Origin: Sutcliffiella horikoshii DSM 8719
GTDB taxonomy: Bacteria; Bacillota; Bacilli; Bacillales; Bacillaceae_I
Direction: 5' to 3'
Length of the DNA stretch: 64,000 bases
Assembly (NCBI GenBank): GCA_001648575.1
Contig: LQXN01000067.1
Location: 186,001 to 250,000, forward strand
A program made the position numbers and the translations under genes. This document shows, in pieces, positions 38,235-48,178 of this stretch (positions are counted from its first letter, which is position 1; each line of letters begins with the position of its first letter). The notes beneath the pieces are model-generated. The model saw only the letters and a list, made by a program, of their open reading frames with translations, searched no databases and was not told the origin of the DNA.

Positions 38235-39548
38235 CTACTTCATTAATTTCGAAAGTTCTGCCTTACTATCCGCAAAGCTCCATTTATCTTCTACTTCCTG
38301 CTTCAAGTATTGAATGATAGACGGATAGGATTGAATAGCATCGTCTATCTCCCTCGAACTCCCCCGCTTGTAAGCACCAATATTTATCAGATCCTCAGCC
38401 TGATAGTATTTTGAAAGTTTTTCACGCATCGACTCTGCTGCCTTCTTGTGATCGTTGGCCACAATGTTGTTCATAACACGACTTACACTTTTCAGGACAT
38501 TTATAGCTGGGTACTGTCCTTTATTTGCTAAATCCCTATCAAGTACAAAATGGCCGTCAAGGATTCCTCGAACCGTGTCTGCGATCGGTTCATTCATGTC
38601 ATCTCCGTCAACAAGGACTGTATAGAAAGCCGTAATCGAGCCATTCTTATTGGTTCCGGTTCTTTCCAGAAGTTTGGGAAGCATAGAAAATACGGAAGGT
38701 GTGTAGCCCTTTGTTGTCGGAGGTTCTCCGACAGCTAGTCCTACCTCCCGCTGTGCCATGGCCACCCTTGTGACGGAATCCATCATGAGCATTACGTTAT
38801 ATCCTGAATCACGAAAGTATTCAGAGATTGCGGTTGCGGTATAAGCTCCCTTGATTCGCATAAGGGCAGGTTGATCGGAAGTTGCAACTATGACAATGGA
38901 CCTTTTTAACCCCTCTGGACCTAAATCACGTTCCAAAAAATCACGAACCTCTCTACCTCGTTCCCCAATAAGTGCTATTACATTAATATCAGCATGTGTA
39001 TTCCTGGCGATCATACCAAGCAGTGTACTTTTCCCAACGCCACTGCCGGCAAAAATCCCGACTCTTTGGCCCTTGCCGACTGTCAGCAACCCGTCGATCA
39101 CTTTAACTCCGACTTCCAACTCTTCAGAGATCGAAGGCCTGGTCATTGGGTTTGGTGGAGCCTGATCTGTCGGATATTTCCCAAGGCCAACCGGTAATTC
39201 TTCTTCAGGGTTCAATGGAAGTCCCACCGCATTAAGTACCAACCCCCTGAGCTCTTCTCCGATCCGTATTTCGAGTGGATTATTCGTAGCCTCGACCATA
39301 CAACCAGGTGCTATGTCTTGAATTTCTGTAAAGGGCATCAATATCACATGGTCATCCCGAAAGCCAACAACTTCAGCCTGGACAATCCTATTTTTCTTTT
39401 TACTGATGAAAATGTTACAAACATCGCCGATTGAGCTTTCAGGCCCTTTGGATTCTATCATGAGACCTATTACCCTTTTTACTTTCCCGTAGCGTTTGTA
39501 AGCATTTATGTTTTCCACTTCATACAACAATTCTTCGATGGTAATCAT
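38235..39548 (-). CDS. fliI: Flagellar export ATPase FliI
   Basis: A 437-residue F1-beta-like ATPase. It has Walker A GIFAGSGVGKSTLLGMIA (about 164-181), the ALIGERGREVRDFLE motif, Walker B VMLMMDSVTRVAMAQREVGLA, and the FliI/YscN-specific GEPPTTKGYTPSVFSMLPKLLERTG. It unfolds and delivers export substrates. It overlaps fliH by 4 bases. Confidence 0.97.
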   Translation of the reverse strand: MITIEELLYEVENINAYKRYGKVKRVIGLMIESKGPESSIGDVCNIFISKKKNRIVQAEVVGFRDDHVILMPFTEIQDIAPGCMVEATNNPLEIRIGEELRGLVLNAVGLPLNPEEELPVGLGKYPTDQAPPNPMTRPSISEELEVGVKVIDGLLTVGKGQRVGIFAGSGVGKSTLLGMIARNTHADINVIALIGERGREVRDFLERDLGPEGLKRSIVIVATSDQPALMRIKGAYTATAISEYFRDSGYNVMLMMDSVTRVAMAQREVGLAVGEPPTTKGYTPSVFSMLPKLLERTGTNKNGSITAFYTVLVDGDDMNEPIADTVRGILDGHFVLDRDLANKGQYPAINVLKSVSRVMNNIVANDHKKAAESMREKLSKYYQAEDLINIGAYKRGSSREIDDAIQSYPSIIQYLKQEVEDKWSFADSKAELSKLMK

Positions 39549-40330
39549 CGATTTTCCCCCACATTTACCATCTGGAGCAAGTGATCTTTAATTTCAGCCA
39601 ATTGAGTTTGGATGGAAACCTCCATCCTTCCGGCTGTTGAATCGATCCAGCATCCATCGTCCTTTAAATCCGACTCCGGGAAGATGGCAAGATCATATTG
39701 ACTGTTAATAATATTTTGAAGAAGTTGTTTATTTTCTAATAAAAACGGGTATTGTATTGGGCTTACATAAATTCTTATTTCTTCTTTTTCCTTAACCTCT
39801 TTCAACGCCGTTTGTACCATATTGATAAAGGTAGAGGGATCTGCATCTAATTTTGTTCCAAGAATCTTTTCCGCTACTTTCATGCTTAGCAAAACGATTG
39901 ACTCGATGGAGTTATCCAATTTTTTGTGATGCTCCACTTTGGCAAGTTCTATGATGCTCTTAGCTTCTGCCAGGCTTGCTTCATACTGTTTCAAGGCTTC
40001 CTTTTCACCAGCCAGGTAGCCTTTCTGGTGGCCTTCTGTGAAAGCTTGATGAATTAATGTTTCTTTTTCTTCTTCCCATGCATTTTTTTCTTCTTCAATC
40101 AGCATTCTCGCTTTATTTTGTTCTTTGGATGCGTGCTCCATGATGGCTGCCGCTTCCTGCTTGACCTTTTCAATTGTTTGGTTAATCTGTTCAATACTGA
40201 GAACAGTGCCAGACTCTGATGGTGCATCTGTTTGTTTTCTTGTGAATATTGGAGCAACCTTGATCGAGACCGTACCGGTTCCAGCATCTTCTAAGTAAGA
40301 CGCTTTAATGAGCTTAGACAATGATGTCAT
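39545..40330 (-). CDS. fliH: Flagellar assembly protein FliH (FliI regulator)
   Basis: About 261 residues, with a Glu/Lys/Ala-rich coiled coil (about 50-140, including EKVKQEAAAIMEHASKEQNKARMLIEEEKNAWEEE) and a C-terminal FliI-binding domain (VLLSMKVAEKILGTKLDADPSTFINMVQTALKEVKEKEEIRIYVSP). It inhibits and localises FliI. The start region overlaps the end of fliG by 17 bases, and the fliG GGAGG codons form its ribosome binding site. Confidence 0.93.
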   Translation of the reverse strand: MTSLSKLIKASYLEDAGTGTVSIKVAPIFTRKQTDAPSESGTVLSIEQINQTIEKVKQEAAAIMEHASKEQNKARMLIEEEKNAWEEEKETLIHQAFTEGHQKGYLAGEKEALKQYEASLAEAKSIIELAKVEHHKKLDNSIESIVLLSMKVAEKILGTKLDADPSTFINMVQTALKEVKEKEEIRIYVSPIQYPFLLENKQLLQNIINSQYDLAIFPESDLKDDGCWIDSTAGRMEVSIQTQLAEIKDHLLQMVNVGENR

Positions 40331-41333
40331 CTCCTCCACCCCGGGCAATCACTATCTCTCCTGCTTCTTCAAGCTTTCTGATGATGCCTACAATGCGGGA
40401 TTGTGATTCTTCTACATCTTTTAAGCGGACAGGACCCATATATTCCATGTCGTCCTTCATGGTTTCTACCATTCTCTTAGACATATTCTTAAATACGATG
40501 TCTTTAACTTCTTCACTTGCCACTTTCAGTGCAAGCATCAAATCTTCATTTTCCACATCGCGGATGACCCTCTGGATAGCCATATTATCCAATGTGACAA
40601 TGTCTTCGAATACAAACATACGTTTTTTGATTTCTTCCGCAAGTTCGGGATCTTGTATTTCAAGCGAATCCAATATTGTCCTTTCTGTACTTCTATCCAC
40701 TTGATTTAGCACTTCCACAACAGAATCGATTCCACCTGTATTTGTGTAATCACGAGTGACCGTGGTGGACAGCTTCCGTTCTAAAATCTGTTCCACTTCA
40801 TTGATGATTTCGGGGGAAGTGCTATCCATAACCGCTATTCTTTTAGCAATATCTGCCTGTAACTCCTGAGGTAACTCGGATAATATTTGTCCGGATTTTG
40901 TTGGTTCTAAATAGGACAATACAAGAGCTATTGTTTGCGGGTGTTCGTTTTGGATAAAGTTAAGAATCTGTGATGCATCTGCTTTCCTTGCAAAATCAAA
41001 GGGCTTTACCTGTAATGAAGAAGTCAGCCGGGTGATGATCGCTTGTGCCTGTTCTTTCCCCAACGCTTTTTCCAGTACAGTCTTGGCATAGCCGATTCCG
41101 CCCTGTGAAATATAATCCTGGGCAAGGGCAATCTGATGAAATTCTTCTAAGACGTCCTCTTTTATATGACTATCCACAGTCCTAACACCACTGATTTCAA
41201 GTGTCAGCTTTTCGATTTCATCTTCTGAAAGATGCTTATAGACAGATGCAGATACATCAGGACCCAGTGAGATCAATAATATGGCCGCTTTTTGTTTATT
41301 TGAAAACGATTTTGATTGGGTTGCTTTTGCCAT
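40314..41333 (-). CDS. fliG: Flagellar motor switch protein FliG
   Basis: A 339-residue rotor protein. The N-terminal FliF-binding domain includes SNKQKAAILLISLGPDVSASVYKHL. The middle domain has EHPQTIALVLSYLEPTKSGQILSELP, the EHPQ motif being diagnostic. The C-terminal torque domain carries charged residues (EEIKKRMFVFEDIVTLDNMAIQRVIRDVE and FKNMSKRMVETMKDDMEYMGPV). It converts stator force to rotation. Length and spacing to fliF (13 bases) are normal. Confidence 0.97.
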   Translation of the reverse strand: MAKATQSKSFSNKQKAAILLISLGPDVSASVYKHLSEDEIEKLTLEISGVRTVDSHIKEDVLEEFHQIALAQDYISQGGIGYAKTVLEKALGKEQAQAIITRLTSSLQVKPFDFARKADASQILNFIQNEHPQTIALVLSYLEPTKSGQILSELPQELQADIAKRIAVMDSTSPEIINEVEQILERKLSTTVTRDYTNTGGIDSVVEVLNQVDRSTERTILDSLEIQDPELAEEIKKRMFVFEDIVTLDNMAIQRVIRDVENEDLMLALKVASEEVKDIVFKNMSKRMVETMKDDMEYMGPVRLKDVEESQSRIVGIIRKLEEAGEIVIARGGGDDIIV

Positions 41334-41346
41334 TTATATCTCTCCT

Positions 41347-42936
41347 TTACTCAGAGAGCCACGAACGTAACAACTTTGCAAATTCATCCGGTTTTTCCTT
41401 TGCCATCTTTTCAAGTTGCTTTCTACGAGCAGTGCCTTCTGATTCTTTTTCATTGTTTATATCCGGTATATGCACCTGGACAGTTTCTTCTTCTATAAAT
41501 GCTTCCTCTTCTTCGTCCTCATCCTTTTTACTCCTCAATAACAGGAACAATAATAGGAGTATGACTGCCAATAAGATCCCTGCAGTTATATAAACCCATA
41601 ACGGGATGGAGGTTGCTTGTGTTTCATCCATTTCAACCTTACCGTTGAACGGTTGGACAGATACCACAACTTTATCCTCTATATTTGCATTCTGAGGATC
41701 TTCCCCCAACATGTTCTTATCAATGGTGGTACGCACTATCGTGCTTAAAATCTGCCTAATATCATCAACCGTGGTTTCTTGGATGGACAAAGGATCATCT
41801 GCAATCGGCGGTTCCACCATTACCTGGATACCCATGTCCCTAACCTTGTATGGACTTTCTACAATTTCTTTCTTGATTCTATTCACATCATTATTTATTC
41901 GTTCTTCCATTCTTTCATAGTCGCCGCTTCCGTTTCCGCCACCAGCAACATATGCAGGAATGTCTGCTTCCCCGGTGCCTGGGACACCTCCAGATGCCTC
42001 TTCACTTCCAGTGTAAGTTTCTGTGATTCGCTCTACACTTACAGCTATACCTTCCATGTTTTCTGTATCCACCGGAGTTACAAGGTCTTCCAGACGATTT
42101 TCCTGAGTGAAATCTATATCCGTTGTAACCGAAACCACAACTTTGTTATAACCCATCATCATACCCAGCATTTGTTGAACTTGTCTTTGAATATCTCTTT
42201 CAATCTCTTTTTTCAATTCCAGCTGTGTAGCGACATTAAATGAATTTCCATTATTTTGATTATTTTTTAAATCAAAGTACTCAAAGTTTTGATTCATAAT
42301 GACGATATTATCAGTAGATAGGTTGGGAACGCTTTTGGAAACGAGATGATAGAGAGCGTTTATATGGCTTTGATCAAATTGATAACCCGCTTCATTATGT
42401 ATAACAATGGAAGCTGATGCCTCCTGACTCGATTCCCTGACGAAAACCCCTTCTTCCGGAAGACTCAGCATCACCTGCGCATCCCGTACTCCTTCTATAC
42501 TTTTTACGAGATTGGACAATTCCGTTTGCATAGCATCAAGCTTCATAATCTGAAATTCATTATCTGTCATTCCAAATCCCGATCTTTCACCAAAGAAGCT
42601 ATAGTCTATACTGCCGCTTTTTGGGACTCCTTCAGCAGCCAGCTCCACCTTCAGGGAGTCTACTGCTTGATCGGGAACTAGGATGGCCGTGCCATTGTTC
42701 GTTATATGAGATTGGATTCCTCTTCCATCCAACACTTCCTTGATTTGTCCTGTCTCTTGGACTGTCAAGTCTTTATAAAGGGGTGCCATATCCGTCTTTG
42801 TCAAAAAATATACGATAGCAAAAACTGCTAAGATTGATACGACCACCGAACTAATTATCGCTGTCTTTTGGGTTTTATTTCTATTTGTCCAAAAGGAAGT
42901 AGTTTTTATCTTTATCTCTTGTAATTTTTCTTTCAT
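41347..42936 (-). CDS. fliF: Flagellar MS-ring protein FliF
   Basis: A 529-residue protein with a first membrane helix (about 24-46) and ring-building motifs (DLTVQETGQIKEVLDGRGIQSHI, EFQIMKLDAMQTELSNLVKSIEGVRDAQVMLSLPEE). It has a large extracytoplasmic part, a second membrane helix (about 437-460) and an acidic C-terminal tail that binds FliG (EGTARRKQLEKMAKEKPDEFAKLLRSWLSE). It is the base on which the flagellum is built. Confidence 0.97.
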   Translation of the reverse strand: MKEKLQEIKIKTTSFWTNRNKTQKTAIISSVVVSILAVFAIVYFLTKTDMAPLYKDLTVQETGQIKEVLDGRGIQSHITNNGTAILVPDQAVDSLKVELAAEGVPKSGSIDYSFFGERSGFGMTDNEFQIMKLDAMQTELSNLVKSIEGVRDAQVMLSLPEEGVFVRESSQEASASIVIHNEAGYQFDQSHINALYHLVSKSVPNLSTDNIVIMNQNFEYFDLKNNQNNGNSFNVATQLELKKEIERDIQRQVQQMLGMMMGYNKVVVSVTTDIDFTQENRLEDLVTPVDTENMEGIAVSVERITETYTGSEEASGGVPGTGEADIPAYVAGGGNGSGDYERMEERINNDVNRIKKEIVESPYKVRDMGIQVMVEPPIADDPLSIQETTVDDIRQILSTIVRTTIDKNMLGEDPQNANIEDKVVVSVQPFNGKVEMDETQATSIPLWVYITAGILLAVILLLLFLLLRSKKDEDEEEEAFIEEETVQVHIPDINNEKESEGTARRKQLEKMAKEKPDEFAKLLRSWLSE

Positions 42937-43004
42937 TACGTCAATTCCCCCGGTTATTATCTTGCAGCACAGTTATGCAGTGAATAACCGCATGTATTTG
43001 GCAA

Positions 43005-43301
43005 TTACACTTGCATTCTCATAATCTCTTGGTAAGCTTCTACGCCTTTATTTCTTACTTCCATCGTCAACTGCATTGCGACACTCGCTTTTTGCTGGGC
43101 AATCAGGACATCATGAAGCTCAACACCTTCATTATTGACCAATTTCGTTGTGATTTGATTAGAAGCAGCTTGTGAGTTGTTGACCTCATTGATAGCATCC
43201 TTCAGATAGCTTGAAAATTGCTTATGGACATCACCGCTTGTTTTAAGACCATTATTTGTCTGTGGTATTACCTGGCTGGTGTTCGTTATTTTGGAAATCA
43301 T
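43005..43301 (-). CDS. fliE: Flagellar hook-basal body protein FliE
   Basis: A 98-residue export substrate that joins the MS ring to the rod. The C-terminal block EGVELHDVLIAQQKASVAMQLTMEVRNKGVEAYQEIMRMQV is the family signature. It is the third gene of the operon, in the order flgB-flgC-fliE-fliF. Confidence 0.95.
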   Translation of the reverse strand: MISKITNTSQVIPQTNNGLKTSGDVHKQFSSYLKDAINEVNNSQAASNQITTKLVNNEGVELHDVLIAQQKASVAMQLTMEVRNKGVEAYQEIMRMQV

Positions 43302-43316
43302 CTATTAACCTCCCAC

Positions 43317-43769
43317 TTATTTACCAAGTTCTAAAGTTTTCATCATGATTCCTTTAGAGGCATTAAAAACCGTTACGTTCGCTTCGTAGGACCTTGAAGC
43401 ACTCATCAGATCCACCATTTCCTTTAAGGGATCGACATTTGGCAATTGAACATATCCTTCTTCATTCGCATCGGGATGCTCGGGATCAAACACCAGCCTG
43501 AACGGAGCATCATCTTCTTTTATTCTTGTGATATGAACACCACTGCCAATCCCCTTGTCTGTGCCTGAAGCCTTCTGCAGATACGATTTAAAACTGTTTT
43601 CTTTTGCTGCAGTTTCGACCACTTTTCTCTTGTATGGCTCCCATTGGCCATTTCGGTACGTCCCCCTTGTAGAGTCCACATTCGCCATATTAGATGAGAT
43701 GACGTCCATACGGAGCCTTTGGGCAGTAAGTGCAGATGCAGAAATATTCATGCTTTTAAACATCGACAT
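43317..43769 (-). CDS. flgC: Flagellar proximal rod protein FlgC
   Basis: A rod protein of 150 residues with the N-terminal rod/hook motif ISASALTAQRLRMDVISSNMANVDST and the C-terminal motif VDLMSASRSYEANVTVFNASKGIMMKTLELGK. The first base of its start shares position with the last base of the flgB stop, so the two are coupled. Confidence 0.96.
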   Translation of the reverse strand: MSMFKSMNISASALTAQRLRMDVISSNMANVDSTRGTYRNGQWEPYKRKVVETAAKENSFKSYLQKASGTDKGIGSGVHITRIKEDDAPFRLVFDPEHPDANEEGYVQLPNVDPLKEMVDLMSASRSYEANVTVFNASKGIMMKTLELGK

Positions 43770-44158
43770 TATGCCCTGCCTCCTTTAATCACAGATTGCA
43801 GCGATTGAAACTTCCCATTCATCTGATCAATTAAAGTGTAATAATATATTTGATTTTCGGCCAAGTCTGACATTTCTTTATCTATGTCTACATTGTTCCC
43901 GTTATGCGAATAGGAATGACGGGTATTTTCCATGCGATATGATGCACTGGAAGTTCCCTTGAATTCCTGATGCTTGACATTAGTTTTGGTGGCCATGAGA
44001 GCCTGTTGAAACGTTTCTCCGAAATTCGGTGCAATTTCTTTTCGTTTGAAATTTGGAGTATCCACATTTGCGATATTATGTGATATCGCCTTATGTTTTG
44101 CCCCTGAGTATTGTATTCCTTTTTCCAATGCTTGGATGGATGTCGAAAAAATCTTCAT
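43769..44158 (-). CDS. flgB: Flagellar proximal rod protein FlgB
   Basis: About 129 residues, with the rod motif KIFSTSIQALEKGIQYSGAKHKAISHNIANVDTPNFKRKE and the C-terminal EMSDLAENQIYYYTLIDQMNGKFQSLQSVI. I use the ATG at 44158 (MKIFSTS), 5 bases after a GGGGG ribosome binding site; an upstream ATG at 44176 gives a six-residue extension. It is the first gene of the fla/che operon. Confidence 0.95.
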   Translation of the reverse strand: MKIFSTSIQALEKGIQYSGAKHKAISHNIANVDTPNFKRKEIAPNFGETFQQALMATKTNVKHQEFKGTSSASYRMENTRHSYSHNGNNVDIDKEMSDLAENQIYYYTLIDQMNGKFQSLQSVIKGGRA

Positions 44159-44180
44159 TGGTACCCCCATAAACAAGTCG

Positions 44181-44208
44181 TTTATAACGAACTATATATA
44201 TTTGTCGA
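44181..44208 (-). promoter_or_regulatory. Possible SigA-type promoter of the fla/che operon
   Basis: The minus strand reads TCGACA, a 16-base spacer, TATAAA. It gives a very short leader before flgB. A perfect TTGACA at 44255-44260 lacks a good -10 at normal distance. The gap to the codY terminator (44177-44353) is AT-rich, and I could not find a clear SigD promoter in it. Confidence 0.35.
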
Positions 44209-44353
44209 AATATGTATGTTTTCATTGTAAATTAAGGAAACAAATATGTCTATGTGTCAATTGTTAAAAAAAATCGATAATTCGACTCATTTTGCAAACT
44301 GGGTAATTAGTACTATGAGATATTTAAACGAGGTAAATTCGACTTGAAAAGCA

Positions 44354-44399
44354 CAAAAAAAGGCCTGACCAACTGCTTAAGGGCAGTAAAGGTCAGACC
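44354..44399 (-). terminator. Intrinsic terminator after codY
   Basis: On the minus strand GGTCTGACC pairs with GGTCAGGCC (9 bp, one G-U), with an inner stem ACTGC/GCAGT, followed by seven T. It separates codY from the flagellar operon. Confidence 0.88.
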
Positions 44400-44418
44400 A
44401 GATATTTTGATATAACTA

Positions 44419-45198
44419 TTAATGAGATTTAAGCTTTGAAAGTTCCATCAAGAACTTATCATTAAGGACTTTAATGTATGTCCCCTTCATTCCAAGTGAA
44501 CGAGACTCGATCACACCGGCACTTTCTAGTTTACGAAGTGCATTGACGATAACCGAACGGGTGATTCCCACTCTATCGGCAATTTTACTTGCTACAAGCA
44601 AACCTTCTTTTCCATCAAGCTCTTCAAAGATATGCTCGATCGCTTCAAGCTCACTGTAAGATAAGGAGCTGATCGCCATTTGTACAACAGCTTTGCTTCT
44701 GGCTTCCTCTTCAATTTCTTCCGCTTTTTCACGAAGGATCTCCATCCCTACCACTGTCGCACCATATTCAGCCAAGATGAGATCATCATCAGAGAATGGC
44801 TCTTGCAGACGTGCAAGAATCAGTGTGCCAAGACGTTCCCCGCCACCGATAATAGGTACGATAGTGGTTAAACCTGATTTGAACAAATCCTTATTCTCCA
44901 CAGGGAAAGCTGTATATTCACTATCCACGTCAAGATTGGAAGATGTTTCAGAGACATTGAAAAGGTTCTTTGTGTACTCTTCCGGGAATTGTCGGTCTTC
45001 AAGCATTTTGATCATACGCTCGTTTTCAATCTGTTGATTGATGGAATATCCCAAGAGCTTTCCACGGCGGGACAGCACAAATACGTTTGCTTCGATTACA
45101 TTGCATAATGTTTCAGACATTTCTTTGAAATTAACCGGTTTTCCCGCTGCTTTCTGTAGCATGGCGTTGATGGTTCTTGTTTTTTGTAATAATGGCAT
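44419..45198 (-). CDS. codY: GTP- and branched-chain amino acid-responsive repressor CodY
   Basis: A 259-residue global regulator. The N-terminal GAF domain (about 1-155) binds isoleucine, leucine and valine. The C-terminal winged helix is [44 protein letters not shown]. It is one of the best conserved Bacillales proteins and sits last in the xerC-hslV-hslU-codY operon, the layout of the B. subtilis codVWXY operon. Confidence 0.98.
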   Translation of the reverse strand: MPLLQKTRTINAMLQKAAGKPVNFKEMSETLCNVIEANVFVLSRRGKLLGYSINQQIENERMIKMLEDRQFPEEYTKNLFNVSETSSNLDVDSEYTAFPVENKDLFKSGLTTIVPIIGGGERLGTLILARLQEPFSDDDLILAEYGATVVGMEILREKAEEIEEEARSKAVVQMAISSLSYSELEAIEHIFEELDGKEGLLVASKIADRVGITRSVIVNALRKLESAGVIESRSLGMKGTYIKVLNDKFLMELSKLKSH

Positions 45199-45222
45199 TT
45201 TATTTCCTCCTAAAATCTACTT

Positions 45223-46623
45223 CTATAAGATAAATTGACTTAAATCTTTATTTTTAACGATGTCACCTAATTTTTCGTCCACATACTTCGGAGTGATCAC
45301 AATTTTTTCGAGATTGATATCCGGTGCCTCAAAGGATAAATCCTCTAAGAGCTTTTCAAGAATGGTATGTAGGCGGCGGGCCCCGATGTTATCGGTATCC
45401 TGATTGACCTGGAATGCTACTTCTGCTATTTTACGAATAGCATCGTCAGAAAATTCGACTTTTATACCTTCTGTTTCCAATAAAGCGGTATATTGCTTCA
45501 ACAAAGCATTATCCGGCTCGATCAATATTCTTACAAAGTCTTCAATAGACAGTTTTGTAAGTTCGACACGAATTGGAAAACGCCCTTGCAATTCAGGAAT
45601 GAGATCTGACGGCTTTGCAATATGGAAGGCCCCTGCCGAAATGAAAAGGACATGATCCGTTTTTACTTGTCCGTATTTAGTAACAACTGTGGAACCTTCC
45701 ACTATAGGAAGGATATCACGCTGTACACCTTCACGGGAAACATCTGCGGAAGATCCGCTGTTCTTTTTGGCTATCTTATCGATTTCATCGATGAAGATAA
45801 TCCCGCTCTGTTCTGCACGCCTAATCGCATCCTGGGTCACTTCATCCATATCTATTAGTTTCTGGGCTTCTTCATGTGACAATACAGGTCTTGCTTCTCG
45901 TACCGTAAGCTTTCTCTTTTTCCTTTTCTTTGGCATCAGGTTGCTAAGGGCATCCTGCATGTTCATGCCCATTTGTTCCATACCCGACCCTTGAAGCATA
46001 TCAAACATGGAGCCTTGCTGCTCCTCTACCTCAACGGTAATATAGCGGTCCTCTAGCTCACCCAATGCAAGTTGGTGTGCCATCCTTCTTCGCTGCTCGT
46101 TAATGGAGACCTCTTCTTGTTTTTCCTGTTCTTCCGTTTCATTGCCTGAGGCATTTCCACCAAAGAACATCTCTAAAGGATTTTTATAGGAAGTGTTCTT
46201 TTGCTTGCCTGGTACCAATAGTTCTACAATTCGTTTGTTTGCATTTTCCAAAGCTTTATCCTTGACGCTTGCCATTTTTTCCTCTTTCACTAACCGTACG
46301 GAAGTTTCTACAAGGTCCCTGACCATCGATTCCACATCACGGCCGACATACCCGACTTCGGTAAACTTCGTCGCTTCTACTTTGATGAATGGGGCACCTA
46401 CGAGCTTAGCGATCCTCCGGGCAATTTCTGTCTTCCCTACACCGGTCGGACCTATCATGAGAATGTTCTTAGGTACCACTTCATCACGGAGACTGCCTTG
46501 CAGCAGACTTCTTCTGTATCTGTTTCTAAGTGCTACTGCAACTGCCTTTTTAGCATTTGTCTGGCCCACAATATATTGGTCAAGCATCTCTACTATTTGC
46601 CTAGGGGTCAATTTTGTACTCAT
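45223..46623 (-). CDS. hslU: HslU/ClpY ATPase subunit (CodX)
   Basis: An AAA+ unfoldase of about 466 residues. It has [34 protein letters not shown], Walker [18 protein letters not shown], an intermediate I domain (about 110-240), Walker [14 protein letters not shown] and a C-terminal arginine/sensor region. It feeds proteins to HslV. I start at the ATG at 46623, 8 bases after AAGGCGG; a GTG two codons earlier is too close to that site. Confidence 0.97.
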   Translation of the reverse strand: MSTKLTPRQIVEMLDQYIVGQTNAKKAVAVALRNRYRRSLLQGSLRDEVVPKNILMIGPTGVGKTEIARRIAKLVGAPFIKVEATKFTEVGYVGRDVESMVRDLVETSVRLVKEEKMASVKDKALENANKRIVELLVPGKQKNTSYKNPLEMFFGGNASGNETEEQEKQEEVSINEQRRRMAHQLALGELEDRYITVEVEEQQGSMFDMLQGSGMEQMGMNMQDALSNLMPKKRKKRKLTVREARPVLSHEEAQKLIDMDEVTQDAIRRAEQSGIIFIDEIDKIAKKNSGSSADVSREGVQRDILPIVEGSTVVTKYGQVKTDHVLFISAGAFHIAKPSDLIPELQGRFPIRVELTKLSIEDFVRILIEPDNALLKQYTALLETEGIKVEFSDDAIRKIAEVAFQVNQDTDNIGARRLHTILEKLLEDLSFEAPDINLEKIVITPKYVDEKLGDIVKNKDLSQFIL

Positions 46624-46640
46624 GTCCACAACCGCCTTTT

Positions 46641-47183
46641 CTATAGTTCTTCTACAATGATATTGTCGTTCGTATACACACAGATCTCCCCTGCAGTTTC
46701 CAGGGATGCTTTTGCTATTTCACGCGCGGTCATGTGTTCGCCGGCATACTTTTTCAAGGCGCGCCCTGCTGAAAGAGCATAATTCCCGCCAGAACCTATT
46801 GCAAGTATTCCATCATCAGGTTCAATTACTTCCCCTGTCCCAGATACCAATAACATGCTAGACTCATCCATTACAATTAACATCGCTTCCAATTTCCTCA
46901 GTACTTTGTCACTTCGCCATTCTTTGGCAAGTTCGACAGCAGAACGTTGGATGTTCCCGTTATATTCCTCAAGCTTAGCCTCAAACATCTCGAACAAGGT
47001 GAATGCATCTGCGACAGACCCAGCAAAACCAGCCAAGATCTTCCCATTAAAAAGCTTACGCACCTTCCGAGCTGTATGCTTCATGACAACAGCGTTTCCA
47101 AATGTAACCTGGCCGTCCCCTGACATTGCACTGCGTCCGTTATGCTGGACTGCAAATATCGTGGTAGCATGAAATGTTGACAT
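46641..47183 (-). CDS. hslV: HslV/ClpQ protease subunit (CodW)
   Basis: A proteasome-like peptidase of about 180 residues, starting at the ATG at 47183, 8 bases after GGAGG. The N-terminus is [27 protein letters not shown]. Removal of Met would expose Ser, as in the B. subtilis enzyme, reported as an N-terminal serine protease; most HslV proteins use Thr. [13 protein letters not shown] and [16 protein letters not shown] are family blocks. Confidence 0.96.
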   Translation of the reverse strand: MSTFHATTIFAVQHNGRSAMSGDGQVTFGNAVVMKHTARKVRKLFNGKILAGFAGSVADAFTLFEMFEAKLEEYNGNIQRSAVELAKEWRSDKVLRKLEAMLIVMDESSMLLVSGTGEVIEPDDGILAIGSGGNYALSAGRALKKYAGEHMTAREIAKASLETAGEICVYTNDNIIVEEL

Positions 47184-47205
47184 CAAATGATCCTCCATTC
47201 ATTCC

Positions 47206-48114
47206 TCACGCACGAGGGTGAAATTGATTATAAGTCTTTTGTAAATGTTCTTTTGACACATGTGTGTAAATCTGAGTGGACGAAAGACTCGCATGACCAA
47301 GCAATTCTTGCACCACCCGAAGATCTGCCCCTTCATTCAGCATATGCGTGGCAAAGGTGTGTCTTAGCATATGTGGACTAATATGTAAGGTTGTGCATGC
47401 CTGTTTTACCAGATCGTTCAAGACCACTCGCACTCCACGGGGAGTCAGCGCACCGCCACGAAAGTTTAAGAACAGGTGTTTAGCAGGGGTCTGCCCTTTC
47501 TGTTTTTCAAGCAATGTTCTGCGGCCGTCCCCCATATAGGTTCTCAATGCATCTTGCGCAAAGCTGCCAAATGGTACATAGCGTTGCTTGTTTCCTTTAC
47601 CGGTAACAAGGATGGTACCGACCTGAAAGTCAATGTCCTGCACTTGTATGTGACAACATTCACTTATTCGGATACCAGTAGCATATAGAAGTTCAAGCAG
47701 GGCTTGATTCCGCTGTCCAAGTGCCGTAGATAGATCGGAGGCGGCAAACAATTTCTCCAGCTCTTCACTATACAAAAACTGCGGCAGGCGCTTATCCTGT
47801 TTTGGTAATGAAACCACGGTAAAGGGATTTTGCTCCACTTTTTCTTCTCGTAGCAAGTACTTATAAAAGCTCCGCAAGCTGGAAGTCTTCCTTGCAACCG
47901 TCTTTCTTGCATATTTCTTTTGATGCAGCTTGGTCAAATACAAACGTGCTTCTGTATGAGTGACTTCATTGATGCTAGAAATGGCTTCTTCTTTCATAAA
48001 TTCAAAGAAATCTTCAATATCCTTTTGATAAAATACCACAGTATATTTTGAATAGTTTTTCTCAATTTGTAAATATTCCAGAAAAGAAATTAACGAAATG
48101 TTAACATTTTGCAT
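47206..48114 (-). CDS. xerC: Tyrosine recombinase XerC (CodV)
   Basis: A site-specific recombinase of about 302 residues. The SAM-like N-terminal domain is LISFLEYLQIEKNYSKYTVVFYQKDIEDF. The catalytic domain has Arg in YATGIRISECCHIQ, Lys in TGKGNKQRYVP, HxxR in HMLRHTFATHML, His in LGHASLSSTQIYTHVS and the nucleophile Tyr in the last. With XerD it resolves chromosome dimers at dif. I start at ATG 48114 after GAGGTGAT; a long hairpin lies directly before that site. Confidence 0.95.
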   Translation of the reverse strand: MQNVNISLISFLEYLQIEKNYSKYTVVFYQKDIEDFFEFMKEEAISSINEVTHTEARLYLTKLHQKKYARKTVARKTSSLRSFYKYLLREEKVEQNPFTVVSLPKQDKRLPQFLYSEELEKLFAASDLSTALGQRNQALLELLYATGIRISECCHIQVQDIDFQVGTILVTGKGNKQRYVPFGSFAQDALRTYMGDGRRTLLEKQKGQTPAKHLFLNFRGGALTPRGVRVVLNDLVKQACTTLHISPHMLRHTFATHMLNEGADLRVVQELLGHASLSSTQIYTHVSKEHLQKTYNQFHPRA

Positions 48115-48127
48115 ATTTATCACCTCA

Positions 48128-48166
48128 CAAGGGCTACTAAATAGTATCACAATTTAGTAGCCCTTG
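48128..48166 (-). other. Perfect 15-bp hairpin touching the xerC ribosome binding site
   Basis: On the minus strand CAAGGGCTACTAAAT pairs without mismatch with ATTTAGTAGCCCTTG around a 9-base loop. One base later comes the GAGGTGAT ribosome binding site of xerC. There is no U tract in either direction. It is also 13 bases after the trmFO stop, so it may mark the 3' end of trmFO mRNA or tune xerC translation. Confidence 0.6.
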
Positions 48167-48178
48167 CAATTAATTTGA

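Noticed and set aside
44177-44353. SigD-dependent promoter or CodY box upstream of flgB
   Set aside because: No TAAA-N15-GCCGATAA-like sequence and no close match to the CodY palindrome was found; only a tentative SigA-type site is reported.
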